Notes: generated by a model not told the origin, from the sequence alone. DNA of 64,000 nucleotides from Thalassospira marina (GCF_002844375.1 NZ_CP024199.1:1624001-1688000); one strand, 5' to 3'; counted from the stretch's first letter, positions 27,269-36,582 are shown. A program made the numbers and translations.

Positions 27269-27850
27269 TTAAAGGTTGATGGTAGTGCCCAGAACCTTCA
27301 GGAACTGTGCCATCCATTGCGGGTGTGCGGGCCATGCCGGGGCGGTTACAAGGTTGCCATCGGTATGGGCGGCATCAATATCGATTTCCATGTAGGTGCC
27401 GCCAGCCAGTTTGACCTCGGGCGCGCAGGCCGGGTAGGCGGAAATCTTGCGATCGCGGATAATATCGGCCGCAGCAAGGATTTGCGCACCATGGCAAACA
27501 GCCGCAATGGGTTTGTTATCGGCGTGGAATTCCTTGACCAGTGCAATCACCTTGTCATTCAGGCGCAGATATTCCGGTGCGCGACCACCGGGAATAACCA
27601 GGGCGTCATAGTCACTGGCTTTTACATCGTCAAAATTGGCGTTCAGCGCAAAATTGTGACCGCGTTTTTCGCTATAGGTCTGGTCGCCTTCAAAATCGTG
27701 GATTGCGGTGCGCACGCTATCCCCGGCTTTTTTGTCCGGGCATACGGCATCCACCTTGTGGCCAACCGCCAAAAGGGTCTGGAACGGCACCATTGTTTCG
27801 TAATCCTCGGCATAATCGCCGACCAGCATCAGAATTTTTTTCGCAGGCAT
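27269..27850 (-). CDS. DJ-1/PfpI-family protein
   Basis: A 193-residue protein of the DJ-1/PfpI/ThiJ superfamily (type 1 glutamine amidotransferase-like fold). The nucleophile elbow AVCHGAQIL carries the conserved Cys, and VIPGGRAPEYLR is also typical. Members act as protein deglycases, stress chaperones or peptidases; the role cannot be fixed here. GGAG with an 8-base spacer supports the ATG at 27850. It is monocistronic and ends at the strong hairpin at 27174-27220. Confidence 0.9.
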   Translation of the reverse strand: MPAKKILMLVGDYAEDYETMVPFQTLLAVGHKVDAVCPDKKAGDSVRTAIHDFEGDQTYSEKRGHNFALNANFDDVKASDYDALVIPGGRAPEYLRLNDKVIALVKEFHADNKPIAAVCHGAQILAAADIIRDRKISAYPACAPEVKLAGGTYMEIDIDAAHTDGNLVTAPAWPAHPQWMAQFLKVLGTTINL

Positions 27851-28180
27851 CGTCGTTTCTCCCGTGGTTTTTAAGGTCTTCGGGCAAAGCATAGAATATT
27901 TACACGCAGGGCGGGTAACAGCAGGCTACTACGCCGTCATAAGGCTTCATTTTTGCCAATAATCCGGCCTTATCAGGCCAATCCGATTTCGTCTGAATTT
28001 GCGGCTGCAGGCCCGTTTCAGGTCCGGTTAGCGACCGGGATATTTATGCGTTCTGAAATGGCAGGAAGGCCCTGCTGGCATGGTTCGGACCGGATGGGGG
28101 ATGGGCGCAATATGATTGTTCGGGTTGAAGGTTCGATGCCTTCAAACTTGGTCCGAATAATTGGCTGCGCAAGTTGGCGT
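27851..28180. other. Gene-free stretch between the PfpI and MscS genes
   Basis: About 330 bases with only short frames lacking start signals. It contains the upstream region of the PfpI gene; nothing further is recognised. Confidence 0.5.
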
Positions 28181-28221
28181 ACAAAAAAACGGACACCCGT
28201 TGGGGCATCCGTTTTTTTGTT
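28181..28221 (-). terminator. Terminator of the MscS gene
   Basis: A hairpin with A7CGGA at 28183-28194 and TCCGT7 at 28208-28219, so each strand ends in a T run. It lies about 50 bases past the mscS stop. Confidence 0.8.
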
Positions 28222-28272
28222 CAAACTTTCCATATCCTGGCGGCGGATGCCGGGCAGGTAGGATTGTTATTA

Positions 28273-29286
28273 TCAGGCTTTGGTTTCGCCAGTCGTTTTA
28301 TCCGGGGTCGGATCGGCATCAATGCTGGCGGTTTCGGCTTTGGTTTCTGCCGGTTTTGCTGCTTTGGTTGCCTTTGGTTTGGCGGTGCTGGCGCGGGGTT
28401 TCGGGGCCGGTTTTGCCGAGGCTTCGGCTTTTGCCTGCATCGCTGCTGAAAGGGCCTCGGCGCTATCAGCTTTCAGGTGCAAGTCACGCTGCGGGAACGG
28501 AATGGTAAAGCCGGCTGCTTCCAGTTCGGTTTTGGAACGGCGGCTCAGATCCCAGAAGGCTGCCCAGAAATCCGGCGTATTGGCCCAGCCACGCGCGGTA
28601 ATATCAACCGAGCTTTCACCAAGATTGGCAACAAAAGACATCGGTGCCGGTTCGGCAAGAATACGGCTGTCGCTTGCGACCAGATTTTTCATGAATTCAA
28701 GTGCGGCATCCACATCATCGTCATAGGCAATGCCAACCTTGATATCGAGACGACGGGTCGGGTTACGCGAATAGTTGGTAATGGCGCTGTTCCAGATCTG
28801 GGAATTCGGAACCGAAATATATACGCCATCGGCCGTTTTCATCAGCGTTGTGAACAGGGTAATTTCAACAACCGTGCCCGAAACCGACCCGGCAGTAACA
28901 AATTCGTCCACGCGCAACGGACGCAGTACCAAAATCATCACGCCTGATGCGATATTGGAAAGCGTACCCTGCAGGGCCAGACCAATGGCCAGGCCGGCAG
29001 CACCAAGTACGGCGATGATACTGGTGGTCTCGACACCAAATTTCGACAGAACGGCAATAATGACAAATACGAGAATCGTATATTGCACAATGCTTGCAGC
29101 CAGCGGCTTTAAGGTATTGTCGACAAATTTGGTGTTTTTCAATGCGCGGCGGACCAGTGATGCAGCCTTGCCTGCAACCCACCAGCCAACAATAAGAATC
29201 AGAATCGCGCTGACAATCTGGACACCCATGCCCAGCGCAAATGCGCGAATCATTTCGACGATTGAGTTCGTGTCCGTGCCACTCAT
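28273..29286 (-). CDS. Small-conductance mechanosensitive channel, MscS family
   Basis: A 337-residue inner-membrane channel that releases solutes on hypo-osmotic shock. It has three transmembrane helices; the pore helix is AAGLAIGLALQGTLSNIASG (about residues 95-114), followed by the beta domain (VDEFVTAGSVSGTVVEITLF, PNSQIWNSAITNYSR). After residue about 280 comes a long Ala/Lys/Pro-rich tail (KPAPKPRASTAKPKATKAAK), not part of the canonical fold. GAGG close to the ATG at 29286 sets the start. It is divergent from the OmpA lipoprotein. Confidence 0.94.
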   Translation of the reverse strand: MSGTDTNSIVEMIRAFALGMGVQIVSAILILIVGWWVAGKAASLVRRALKNTKFVDNTLKPLAASIVQYTILVFVIIAVLSKFGVETTSIIAVLGAAGLAIGLALQGTLSNIASGVMILVLRPLRVDEFVTAGSVSGTVVEITLFTTLMKTADGVYISVPNSQIWNSAITNYSRNPTRRLDIKVGIAYDDDVDAALEFMKNLVASDSRILAEPAPMSFVANLGESSVDITARGWANTPDFWAAFWDLSRRSKTELEAAGFTIPFPQRDLHLKADSAEALSAAMQAKAEASAKPAPKPRASTAKPKATKAAKPAETKAETASIDADPTPDKTTGETKA

Positions 29287-29517
29287 GCAAACCTCGTATG
29301 CTAGGTCACCAAAAAATAAGTGATCTTCTTTTTCTCTTACGGCGTAGGATGTGCCTAGGATTACATGCTTTGAAAGGGTTGAAAAGGGCACGCGGGATAG
29401 CAATAAAAATAATATCTTGGAACCTTTCGCTTTTTTGCGCGTTTCCGGTCATAATAATACCACGTTTGGTACTATTGTTAGAGTTTGATAACAACCTGAA
29501 CTACTGGGGCAAAGAAC

Positions 29518-30420
29518 ATGCAGTTTCGTTCGTCTTTCCTTTTCGCACTTGGCAGCGTAAGTATGCTGGCCGCATGTAGCAGCATCGACAACTCTGGTAC
29601 TGCTGTTGCTTATGGTGGCAACCCGCTGACCTATGATAGCTCGCTTGATACCGCACTTCACGGTGCCGAGCCGACAACCGCCTTCGGTAAAGACCTTAAA
29701 GCCGAATATATCGCTTACGCAGAACGCGAAGCTGATGAATGGTACGACTTCTTTGATGCTGACTTCTTTGCCCGCAAGGCTGCAAAGGTCGCACAAAATG
29801 AAACCATCCTTCCGGAAGACCCGGCAAACTGGCGTTTCGATGACCAGGAAATCGCACAGAAGCGCGCCGTTCGTGAAGAACTGATCGGCCTGCTGGACGG
29901 CGGCGCACGTGAAGCAATGCCTGACGTTGCTGCTACGGCACAGGCCCGTTACGATTGCTGGATCGAAGAAAGTGAAGAAGGTTGGCAGACCGACCTGATC
30001 ACCCAGTGCTGGAAAGAATATGAAGATGCGATTGAAAAACTGAAGGCACCGAAAGCTGCTCCGGCTGAAACCCAGCCTGTTGCTGCTGCACCGCGTCTCT
30101 TCACCATCTTCTTCGACTTTGACAAATCCGCTATCACGCCGGTTGCCAAACGTGTTCTGGACGCCGCTGCTGAACAGTGGGCAACCAGCCCGGGTACGGT
30201 TTCGATCGTCGGTCACACCGACTCTTCGGGCCCGGATTCATACAACCAGAAGCTCTCTGAACGTCGTGCAGATGCAGCTGCCAGCGCCCTGATGACGCGT
30301 GGTGTCAAAGCTGATGGCGTGAAGAAAGACGCTGTTGGTGAAGGCGATCTGCTGATCCCGACTCCGGATGGTGTTCGCGAGCCGCGTAACCGTCGCGTTA
30401 CCATTTCGATCGACAACTAA
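29518..30420 (+). CDS. OmpA-family peptidoglycan-binding lipoprotein
   Basis: A 300-residue outer-membrane lipoprotein. The signal ends in the lipobox L-A-A-C20. The central region is acidic with a Cys pair (RYDCWIEESEE, ITQCWKEYED). The C-terminal OmpA domain (from about residue 195) has IFFDFDKSAITP, VGHTDSSGPDSYNQKLSERR and PRNRRVTISI, the residues that hold peptidoglycan. Codon use is strongly biased (CTG, CGT, GGT, GCT), unlike most neighbours, which suggests high expression. GGGGCAAAG precedes the ATG and a strong terminator follows. It is Pal-like in layout, but there is no tol cluster nearby. Confidence 0.93.
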   Translation: MQFRSSFLFALGSVSMLAACSSIDNSGTAVAYGGNPLTYDSSLDTALHGAEPTTAFGKDLKAEYIAYAEREADEWYDFFDADFFARKAAKVAQNETILPEDPANWRFDDQEIAQKRAVREELIGLLDGGAREAMPDVAATAQARYDCWIEESEEGWQTDLITQCWKEYEDAIEKLKAPKAAPAETQPVAAAPRLFTIFFDFDKSAITPVAKRVLDAAAEQWATSPGTVSIVGHTDSSGPDSYNQKLSERRADAAASALMTRGVKADGVKKDAVGEGDLLIPTPDGVREPRNRRVTISIDN

Positions 30421-30453
30421 AATAAACAGTCGGTCATTTACCAAATCTTTGGC

Positions 30454-30489
30454 AACGGGATGGCATCATGCCATCCCGTTGTTTTTTTT
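30454..30489 (+). terminator. Terminator of the OmpA lipoprotein gene
   Basis: AACGGGATGGCA and TGCCATCCCGTT form a 12-bp perfect stem with a 3-base loop, then G and eight T residues. Confidence 0.95.
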
Positions 30490-30603
30490 GGATTGTCAGA
30501 AAAAGCAGGGAATCAGGCAGCGAAAGTGTGCTTGAAATGAGCAGATAAACCCATACAGTTAACTCAACATAGCGATTGAGCGGACAGAGCCTCCGGGGGG
30601 AAG

Positions 30604-31284
30604 ATGAACACAAAGTCGTTTTGGCGAAAGAGTGTCTTGTGTGCCGTTTCGGCATTCATGGGACTTGGTATTCTGACTTTTGCAGATGTTTCCGCACAGG
30701 CGGGCGAGCCAACACCCGTTGTTCCCTTTGAAAAACTGTTCGCCAAGGAACGCGGTGATTCAAAAGTTCTGCGGTTTAATGGCTTTTCTGGCGAAATTCC
30801 CAATAAACGCATCAAGGCATTATTACGGTCCGGCCCGATTCTGGGGGACCGTGTTTTATTATCCGAAGATGTCGCGGTTTATTTCCCCGATGGCTATATC
30901 GTTCAGTCCCAGGCGCGACTGGCAAAATATGTCCCGTCGCCGGGCTTAAAGCCAAATCAGGTTTTGTCGCGCAATAATCTGGTGAAAAACCCGCGCTATA
31001 ATCTGGTTTCTGAATTTGACGGTGTTTTGGGCCGCGAATGTGCCCGTGTTGCCTATGCCGATGGTTTTGCATCCCTGCGCATCAATCGCAGCGGTGTGAT
31101 GTCGCTGATCACTGAAGGACCGGGCATTTTTGATGCTGTTCTTGGTGAAAATACCACCACCTACGACATTACCAGTGCTGTTAAACCCGTCTTTATGGGC
31201 AATAAGGGTCTGGTTCCCGACCTGATCCGTCTGTGCCAGGGTGGCACCAGCAAAATTGCCGGCACCCTGACGGCCCAAAAATAA
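30604..31284 (+). CDS. Exported protein of unknown function
   Basis: A 226-residue protein with a Sec signal peptide (SVLCAVSAFMGLGILTFADV, cleavage near SAQA-G34). The mature part is mostly beta-rich by eye (RVLLSEDVAVYFPDGYIV, LITEGPGIFDAVLGENTTTY) and has two Cys (GRECARVAY, LIRLCQGG) that could form a disulphide. I recognise no family. GGGGGGAAG lies next to the ATG at 30604. It follows the OmpA lipoprotein but is separated by a strong terminator, and has its own terminator. Confidence 0.7.
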   Translation: MNTKSFWRKSVLCAVSAFMGLGILTFADVSAQAGEPTPVVPFEKLFAKERGDSKVLRFNGFSGEIPNKRIKALLRSGPILGDRVLLSEDVAVYFPDGYIVQSQARLAKYVPSPGLKPNQVLSRNNLVKNPRYNLVSEFDGVLGRECARVAYADGFASLRINRSGVMSLITEGPGIFDAVLGENTTTYDITSAVKPVFMGNKGLVPDLIRLCQGGTSKIAGTLTAQK

Positions 31285-31350
31285 TCATGGTCACTGCGTT
31301 GCTGTCGCAACAATTTGCGCGGCGCGTGGGATAATATTTGATCAAATCGC

Positions 31351-31383
31351 AAAAGCCCCCGCGAAATTGTGGGGGCTTTTTTG
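31351..31383 (+). terminator. Terminator of the exported-protein gene
   Basis: AAAAGCCCCC and GGGGGCTTTT form a 10-bp perfect stem with a 10-base loop, followed by TTG. It can work on both strands. Confidence 0.88.
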
Positions 31384-31468
31384 TCGGCTTATTAATCAGT
31401 CTGCCAAGCAGGCAGGGCCGATGGATACGCGGTTTGATAAACATCATAACCGCGCTTTGTTCGCGGCC

Positions 31469-31915
31469 TTACGCAGTTTTGCGCCAGTCCGCGACAAAAA
31501 GCTGCGGGATTTCGATGGCGGGGCAGCGGTTCATCACTACTGTCAATCCTGCATCCTGCGCGCGTTTGGCGGCATCTTCGTCAATCACGTTAAGCTGCAT
31601 CCAAACCGCCTTGGCATTTACGGCAATGGCTTCGTCCACGACACCGCCAGCATCTTCCGAATTGCGGAAAATATCGACCATGTCGACAGGTTCGGGAATA
31701 TCGGCCAATTGGGCATAGACCTTCTGGTCATGAATTTTGCCGCCTGCCTGGCCGGGATTGACCGGAATAACGTGAAAGCCCCGATCGAGCAAAAACGCCA
31801 TCACCCGGTTGGACGGGCGTTCGGGTTTGGGGCTGGCCCCGACCAGGGCAATGGTCCGGGTACGATTAAAAAGGTCGCGTAATCCGGCATTATCGGGATT
31901 GGTAAATGTGCTCAT
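31469..31915 (-). CDS. CoA-binding protein, YccU-like
   Basis: A 148-residue single Rossmann-fold CoA-binding protein. It has IALVGASPKPERPSNRV (nucleotide loop), GFHVIPVNPG and the family stretch VDEAIAVNAKAVWMQLNV. Such proteins are widespread, bind CoA or a CoA thioester and have no settled function. The gene is single, convergent with the exported-protein gene and divergent from the MsrQ-like gene. Confidence 0.9.
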   Translation of the reverse strand: MSTFTNPDNAGLRDLFNRTRTIALVGASPKPERPSNRVMAFLLDRGFHVIPVNPGQAGGKIHDQKVYAQLADIPEPVDMVDIFRNSEDAGGVVDEAIAVNAKAVWMQLNVIDEDAAKRAQDAGLTVVMNRCPAIEIPQLFVADWRKTA

Positions 31916-32155
31916 CGTCGATTCTTTCCATCAACTTTTGTGGCGCGGTATTTTTTCAATTTATGGGGGCATTGCGTCGGCACAATGGCGAAGATTGCGG
32001 CTTCACATTTTATCCTGTCCGCCTCGCGCAGAGTTGATCGCGAGTTTAAGTGACCCCGCACCGGTTTTTGCGTTGTATGGGATGGTGAAATTGCAACATG
32101 CTTGGAACGCGTTTCCAATCGGTTGCCTGCTATTAACAGAAACAGGGAAGCCCTC

Positions 32156-33058
32156 ATGTTCCCATGGCTTGATCATTCCGGACGTTTTTCCGCCTTCAAA
32201 CTGATGGTGTTTATCGCCATTCTGGTGCCGGGGTGTGTGGTGCTATGGCCTGTGCTGTTTCACGGGGGCGTATCCCTGCCCATCAAGGATGCCATTCATG
32301 GCTCGGGTGACTGGGCCATTCGCATGTTGCTGATTTCGCTTGCCATCACCCCGTTTCGCCGCGTTACCAAATTCACCAAAATCGTTCTGGTGCGGCGCAT
32401 GGTCGGCCTGGCTGCAATGGGGTATGCGCTGTGCCATTTGCTGCTTTATTGCATTGACCAGTCATTTGATATTTCGCGCATCGCAACGGAAATTGCCGTT
32501 CGCATTTATCTGACCATCGGCTTTGTTGCCGTGATGGGGCTGGTGGTGCTGGGTGTTACATCCACCAACGGCATGATGCGCCGTCTGGGCCGTAACTGGG
32601 GCCGTTTGCACAAGGCCAGTTATTTCATTGCAATTCTGGGCATCCTGCATTTCTTCATGCAGTCCAAGGTCGATGTGACCGAGGCAACCCTGATGGCCGG
32701 TTTTTACCTGTGGCTGATGTTTTCGCGCTTTGCCAGCAAAATGAACTGGAAAATGAAGTCCCCCGTTACCCTGCTGGGTCTGTCGGTTGCGGCGTCGCTT
32801 GCGACGGCGGCTGTTGAATATGCGTGGTTTGCCATTGCAACGGGGGTTCCGCCGCTGCGGGTTTTGCAGGCTAATCTGCACTGGATGTATCCGCCGCGCC
32901 CGGCCTGGATCGTGCTGTTTATCGGTGTGTTGATCGCCCTGATCCCGGTTATCAAACAGGTATGGGAAAAATGGGGTGGGGCAGGTGCCGCGCAATCCGG
33001 TTCCGGGCGTGCCGCCGCACGTGGCGGGCGGGCCCGTGCCCGCGCCGCCAGCCGTTAA
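32156..33058 (+). CDS. MsrQ-like haem-binding ferric-reductase-fold membrane protein
   Basis: A 300-residue inner-membrane protein of the ferric reductase-like family. Six or so transmembrane segments carry conserved His residues (GYALCHLLLYC, RLHKASYFIAILGILHFFM) that ligate haem. The LGRNWGRLHK motif matches MsrQ, the subunit that feeds electrons to the periplasmic methionine sulfoxide reductase MsrP. AGGGAAG precedes the ATG at 32156; the upstream open frame is not needed. The protein is longer than E. coli MsrQ (about 200 residues), with an extra hydrophobic segment and a basic Ala/Arg/Gly tail. No msrP is adjacent here. Confidence 0.82.
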   Translation: MFPWLDHSGRFSAFKLMVFIAILVPGCVVLWPVLFHGGVSLPIKDAIHGSGDWAIRMLLISLAITPFRRVTKFTKIVLVRRMVGLAAMGYALCHLLLYCIDQSFDISRIATEIAVRIYLTIGFVAVMGLVVLGVTSTNGMMRRLGRNWGRLHKASYFIAILGILHFFMQSKVDVTEATLMAGFYLWLMFSRFASKMNWKMKSPVTLLGLSVAASLATAAVEYAWFAIATGVPPLRVLQANLHWMYPPRPAWIVLFIGVLIALIPVIKQVWEKWGGAGAAQSGSGRAAARGGRARARAASR

Positions 33059-33086
33059 GCATTAAATGCTTTGTAGTGTTGCAAGG

Positions 33087-33722
33087 TTAAACTGCGGCAT
33101 TGGCCCGGCGAACCAGTGCTGTCATCAACCCGGCCGCAATAAGGACCGAACCGCCAGCCCGCCCCATGATTTGCATGGCGCGCGGGCTGCGGAATTTTTG
33201 CCGCATGGTGCCCGCTGCCAGCGCCCATAACAGCACATTGACCATCGCCAACCCGACAAAGGTTGCAATCAGCACCGTGAATTGCGGCATTACCGGCTGA
33301 TGGGGCACAATGAATTGCGGGACAAAGGCGATGAAAAAGATAATCCCCTTCGGGTTCAGCGCGGTCACAATATAGGCATGCAAAAACATGCGTGACGGGC
33401 GGTTGCGCTGGGATTCCTGTGAATCTTCAAGCTGGTGGGGTTTTTCCCGCCACATCTTGATACCCAGATAAACCAGATAGCCCGCACCCACCAGCTTCAG
33501 CACACTAAAAGCCGTTGCCGATGCCGAAAGCAGCGCACCAGCCCCCATCAAAGACAGGGTCATGGCAGTAAAATCACCCAGCGCCACGCCCGGCACAGTG
33601 GCCCATGCCGTTTGCCGCCCTTTACCCAGCGCATAGCTGACCACCAGCATCACCGTCGGGCCGGGAATGGCCAGAACAATGCTGCAGGCCAGGGCATATG
33701 TGACCCATAATTCGAATGTCAT
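33087..33722 (-). CDS. LysE/RhtB-family amino-acid exporter
   Basis: A 211-residue inner-membrane exporter with six predicted helices. It opens with the family's AIPGPTVMLVVSYALGKGRQ and contains GAGYLVYLGIKMWR, LNPKGIIFFIAFVPQFI and a hydrophobic C terminus. RhtB-type members export homoserine, threonine or similar amino acids; the substrate cannot be read. It is convergent with the MsrQ-like gene. Confidence 0.92.
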   Translation of the reverse strand: MTFELWVTYALACSIVLAIPGPTVMLVVSYALGKGRQTAWATVPGVALGDFTAMTLSLMGAGALLSASATAFSVLKLVGAGYLVYLGIKMWREKPHQLEDSQESQRNRPSRMFLHAYIVTALNPKGIIFFIAFVPQFIVPHQPVMPQFTVLIATFVGLAMVNVLLWALAAGTMRQKFRSPRAMQIMGRAGGSVLIAAGLMTALVRRANAAV

Positions 33723-33924
33723 GGTGGCATTTCCCTTCTTGTTAAATTGTACTGCTTATTAAGCCGGATAAATTTTCAATTGGCAAAACCTTGATTGCAT
33801 CCTGTGTCAGGGCAGTGTTTTGCTCGTGCCAATGCCTGTTGTGATGCTTTTGCAAATGGTTCTGACGTCTTCGCAAAGATATTTGCGGATGAAAACCATT
33901 CGCATCTTTGTTATTCCAATTTCC

Positions 33925-33943
33925 GACATTGATAATCATTCTC
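33925..33943 (+). promoter_or_regulatory. Fur box upstream of the siderophore receptor operon
   Basis: GACATTGATAATCATTCTC matches the classical 19-bp Fur consensus at 16 of 19 positions. It lies about 410 bases before the TonB receptor start and 50 bases before a short ORF. Iron-responsive control of the receptor and esterase genes is expected. Confidence 0.75.
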
Positions 33944-33992
33944 ATGACCATGGGGTGATCATTCGCGGGACATAACCTGCATCGGGGGAAGT

Positions 33993-34064
33993 ATGGCACA
34001 ATTTGCAACGCATAATCGGCATTCCTGGCATTGGGCCTGTTTGGGGCATTTATCTGTCCCGTAA
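33993..34064 (+). CDS. Possible 23-residue leader peptide
   Basis: An ATG at 33993 follows GGGGGAAG closely and opens a 23-codon frame (MAQFATHNRHSWHW, then CLGHLSVP) unusually rich in His and Trp and containing one Cys. It sits between the Fur box and the receptor gene. It could be a metal-responsive leader peptide or chance. Confidence 0.25.
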   Translation: MAQFATHNRHSWHWACLGHLSVP

Positions 34065-34356
34065 GGCATCTGCCAAATTGGCACTGTGGCAGGTCAGGTT
34101 CGTGCGGTTTGGTTCGGGAAAATATTGCCACATGGCAACCAACCCCCGGCTTTATGCCGGTAAATGCCTGATCTTTGCGGGTTGTGGTGTTTCACATTGA
34201 TCGGCGCAATGGCGCCCTTTGAAACGCCGTCTACACCTGGCCCGGTGCCCACTAACCAGTTTTTAGCGCTGCTTTGACTTGCCCGATTGATGTGTCACGG
34301 GCGGGAAGGTGGCTGCTTGACGCAATTGAAAATTCAAAGAAATCAAGGATCGCGCG
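34065..34356. other. Long leader before the TonB receptor
   Basis: About 290 bases with no supportable gene. If transcription starts at the Fur-box promoter, this is a long untranslated leader. Confidence 0.4.
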
Positions 34357-36579
34357 ATGATGTGCAAAACCGCACAAAATGCTCACGCCCGCCAGCATGG
34401 TGCCCGTTTTACAGGCCGCAAAGCATTGGTCACCTTGGGCCTTTATGCTGGTGTCAGCCTGGCAGTTCTGCATGCAGCCCAGGCCCAGCAGGCCACAGAT
34501 ACCCCCCAAAGCGAACAGCAGGGTACAGATCCCATTACTCTTGATCCGATCCGCGTTGAAGGTATTGGCGAGCGGGGCGACGGACCGGTTCAGGGCTATG
34601 TTGCAAAACGCAGCCGTGCAGGCACCAAAACCGATACGCCGCTAATGAAAACCTCGCAGTCGGTTTCGGTTGTGCCGGCAGAACAAATCGAAGACCAGCA
34701 GGCCGGTTCCGTTGCCGAAGCGCTGCGTTATTCTGCCGGGGTCTTTACCGAATATCGCGGTATGTCGAACCAGCATGATGAAATGTATGTGCGCGGTTTT
34801 TCCTATGTCCCGCGTTATCTTGATGGTCTTGATTATGGTTTGGGGTCGCTGGGGCAGGTGGAACCCTATTTCCTTGAACGGGTTGAAGTTTTGCGCGGTC
34901 CGTCGTCCATTTTGTACGGGCAGGCCAATCCGGGCGGGATTGTTAATCTGGTTTCCAAAAAGGCAGATGGCGATCTTGGTAATTCGATGGAGCTGACAGC
35001 CGGGACGGACAACCTGTTTTCAAGTGCGGTTGATCTTTCGGGCATTCTTTCGGCCGAAAAGGGCATTTCCTGGCGTATGGTTGCCAAAGGCATTACCGAG
35101 GAAGAACAGGCAGGTGATGTTGATAAAAAACGCATTGCCGTGATGCCGTCGGTAAACTGGACCCCCAATGACCGTACTGATCTGACCGTTTCGCTGATGT
35201 ATCAGAACGACCCGGATGCGGGCACACGTAACTTTTTGATGTCGCGTGGTTTGGTTACCCCAACCAGTTCGGGTTATATCCCGCAGGATTTCTATATCGG
35301 CAATCCCAATTTCGAGGAATCATCGCGCACCCAGACATCGGTGGGATATGAGCTTGAACATGCCCTGAATGATATGATCACCCTGCGTCAGAATGCCCGC
35401 TACACCAATATCGAGGCGGATGTGAAAGGCATGATCGGCTGGAGCACGATTGACGATCAAACAATTGATCGCCGTGCAACCGCCTATGGGGATGAGCTTG
35501 AGCAATATGCCATCGATAACCAGGCCCAGTTTGATTTTGCCACCGGTGCATTCGAACATACGGTGCTGGTGGGGCTGGATGCCAAATATTCCGTTCATGA
35601 CGGGCAATATAAACGCAGCAATACATCCTATCCCATTAACTGGACATCGCCCGATTACGGGCCGATTGGCACGGTGGTTTATGATGGCTATTCCTATGAC
35701 GAAACCACAAAATCACGCCAGATTGGTCTTTATGCCCAGGAACAGCTTGAAATCGGACAACTGACGTTAAGTGCCGGTGGCCGCCATGATTGGGCCGATA
35801 ATACCTTCGAGGATAATGCCGCCGGAACATCGACCGATTATTCCGATAGCGCCTTTTCCGGGCGTTTGGGGGCAATTTACAATTTTAGCAATGGCCTTGC
35901 CCCCTATGTCAGCTACAGCACCTCGTTTGAACCGCAACTGGGTAGTAATGGCAGCGGTGCCCCCTATGAACCCGTAACAGCACAGCAATATGAAGCGGGT
36001 ATCAAGTTTGGCCCCGATAGCGGGCGGTATCAGCTTATTGCCTCGGTCTACAAGATCACGCAGCAAAACGTGGTTTCGCGCGATCCGACGACAAACCTCA
36101 GCTATCAGACCGGTGAGATTGAAAGCCGTGGCTACGAGCTTGAGGCCCATGCCGAAATCCTTGATAACCTTAATCTGGTTGCCAGCTACAGCCACATCAA
36201 TGCGGAAATCACCAAGGATGCCAACCCCGTCAGTGTTGGTCTGAAACGGGATCGCACGCCTGAAGACCAGGCATCTCTTTGGTTGAAACAGGACATTGTT
36301 TCAGGTGCGTTTGATGGCCTGGGTTTTGGGGCGGGTGTGCGTTATATCGGCGAAAGCACGGATCGCACCAATACCATCGATGTGCCCGACGTTACCCTGT
36401 TTGACGCCATGCTTAGTTATGATCTGGCAAGTGTTTCCACGCGGTTGGAAGGCGCAAAGCTGCAGCTTAATGTCACCAACCTGACAGATGAAACCTATGT
36501 CGCCAGCTGTGCCGGTTCGACATCATGTTTCTATGGGCCGGGCCGTACTGTTACCGCCACCCTGAAATATAGCTGGTAA
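34357..36579 (+). CDS. TonB-dependent siderophore receptor
   Basis: A 740-residue outer-membrane receptor that imports a ferric siderophore using TonB energy. The signal peptide (ALVTLGLYAGVSLAVLHAAQA) is followed by a TonB-box-like segment (ITLDPIRVEGIGE), the plug (MKTSQSVSVVPAEQIEDQQA, SSILYGQANPGGIVNLVSKK) and a 22-strand barrel ending FYGPGRTVTATLKYSW. The layout is the FhuA/FoxA-type siderophore class. A Fur box lies upstream. The esterase gene starts 3 bases after the stop codon, so the two are coupled. Confidence 0.95.
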   Translation: MMCKTAQNAHARQHGARFTGRKALVTLGLYAGVSLAVLHAAQAQQATDTPQSEQQGTDPITLDPIRVEGIGERGDGPVQGYVAKRSRAGTKTDTPLMKTSQSVSVVPAEQIEDQQAGSVAEALRYSAGVFTEYRGMSNQHDEMYVRGFSYVPRYLDGLDYGLGSLGQVEPYFLERVEVLRGPSSILYGQANPGGIVNLVSKKADGDLGNSMELTAGTDNLFSSAVDLSGILSAEKGISWRMVAKGITEEEQAGDVDKKRIAVMPSVNWTPNDRTDLTVSLMYQNDPDAGTRNFLMSRGLVTPTSSGYIPQDFYIGNPNFEESSRTQTSVGYELEHALNDMITLRQNARYTNIEADVKGMIGWSTIDDQTIDRRATAYGDELEQYAIDNQAQFDFATGAFEHTVLVGLDAKYSVHDGQYKRSNTSYPINWTSPDYGPIGTVVYDGYSYDETTKSRQIGLYAQEQLEIGQLTLSAGGRHDWADNTFEDNAAGTSTDYSDSAFSGRLGAIYNFSNGLAPYVSYSTSFEPQLGSNGSGAPYEPVTAQQYEAGIKFGPDSGRYQLIASVYKITQQNVVSRDPTTNLSYQTGEIESRGYELEAHAEILDNLNLVASYSHINAEITKDANPVSVGLKRDRTPEDQASLWLKQDIVSGAFDGLGFGAGVRYIGESTDRTNTIDVPDVTLFDAMLSYDLASVSTRLEGAKLQLNVTNLTDETYVASCAGSTSCFYGPGRTVTATLKYSW

Positions 36580-36582
36580 AAA

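Noticed and set aside
28018..28233. Minus-strand frame downstream of the mscS gene
   Set aside because: It covers the terminator hairpin and has no start signal.
33742..34131. Minus-strand frame between the LysE and receptor genes
   Set aside because: No start signal or recognisable domain, and it spans the Fur box.
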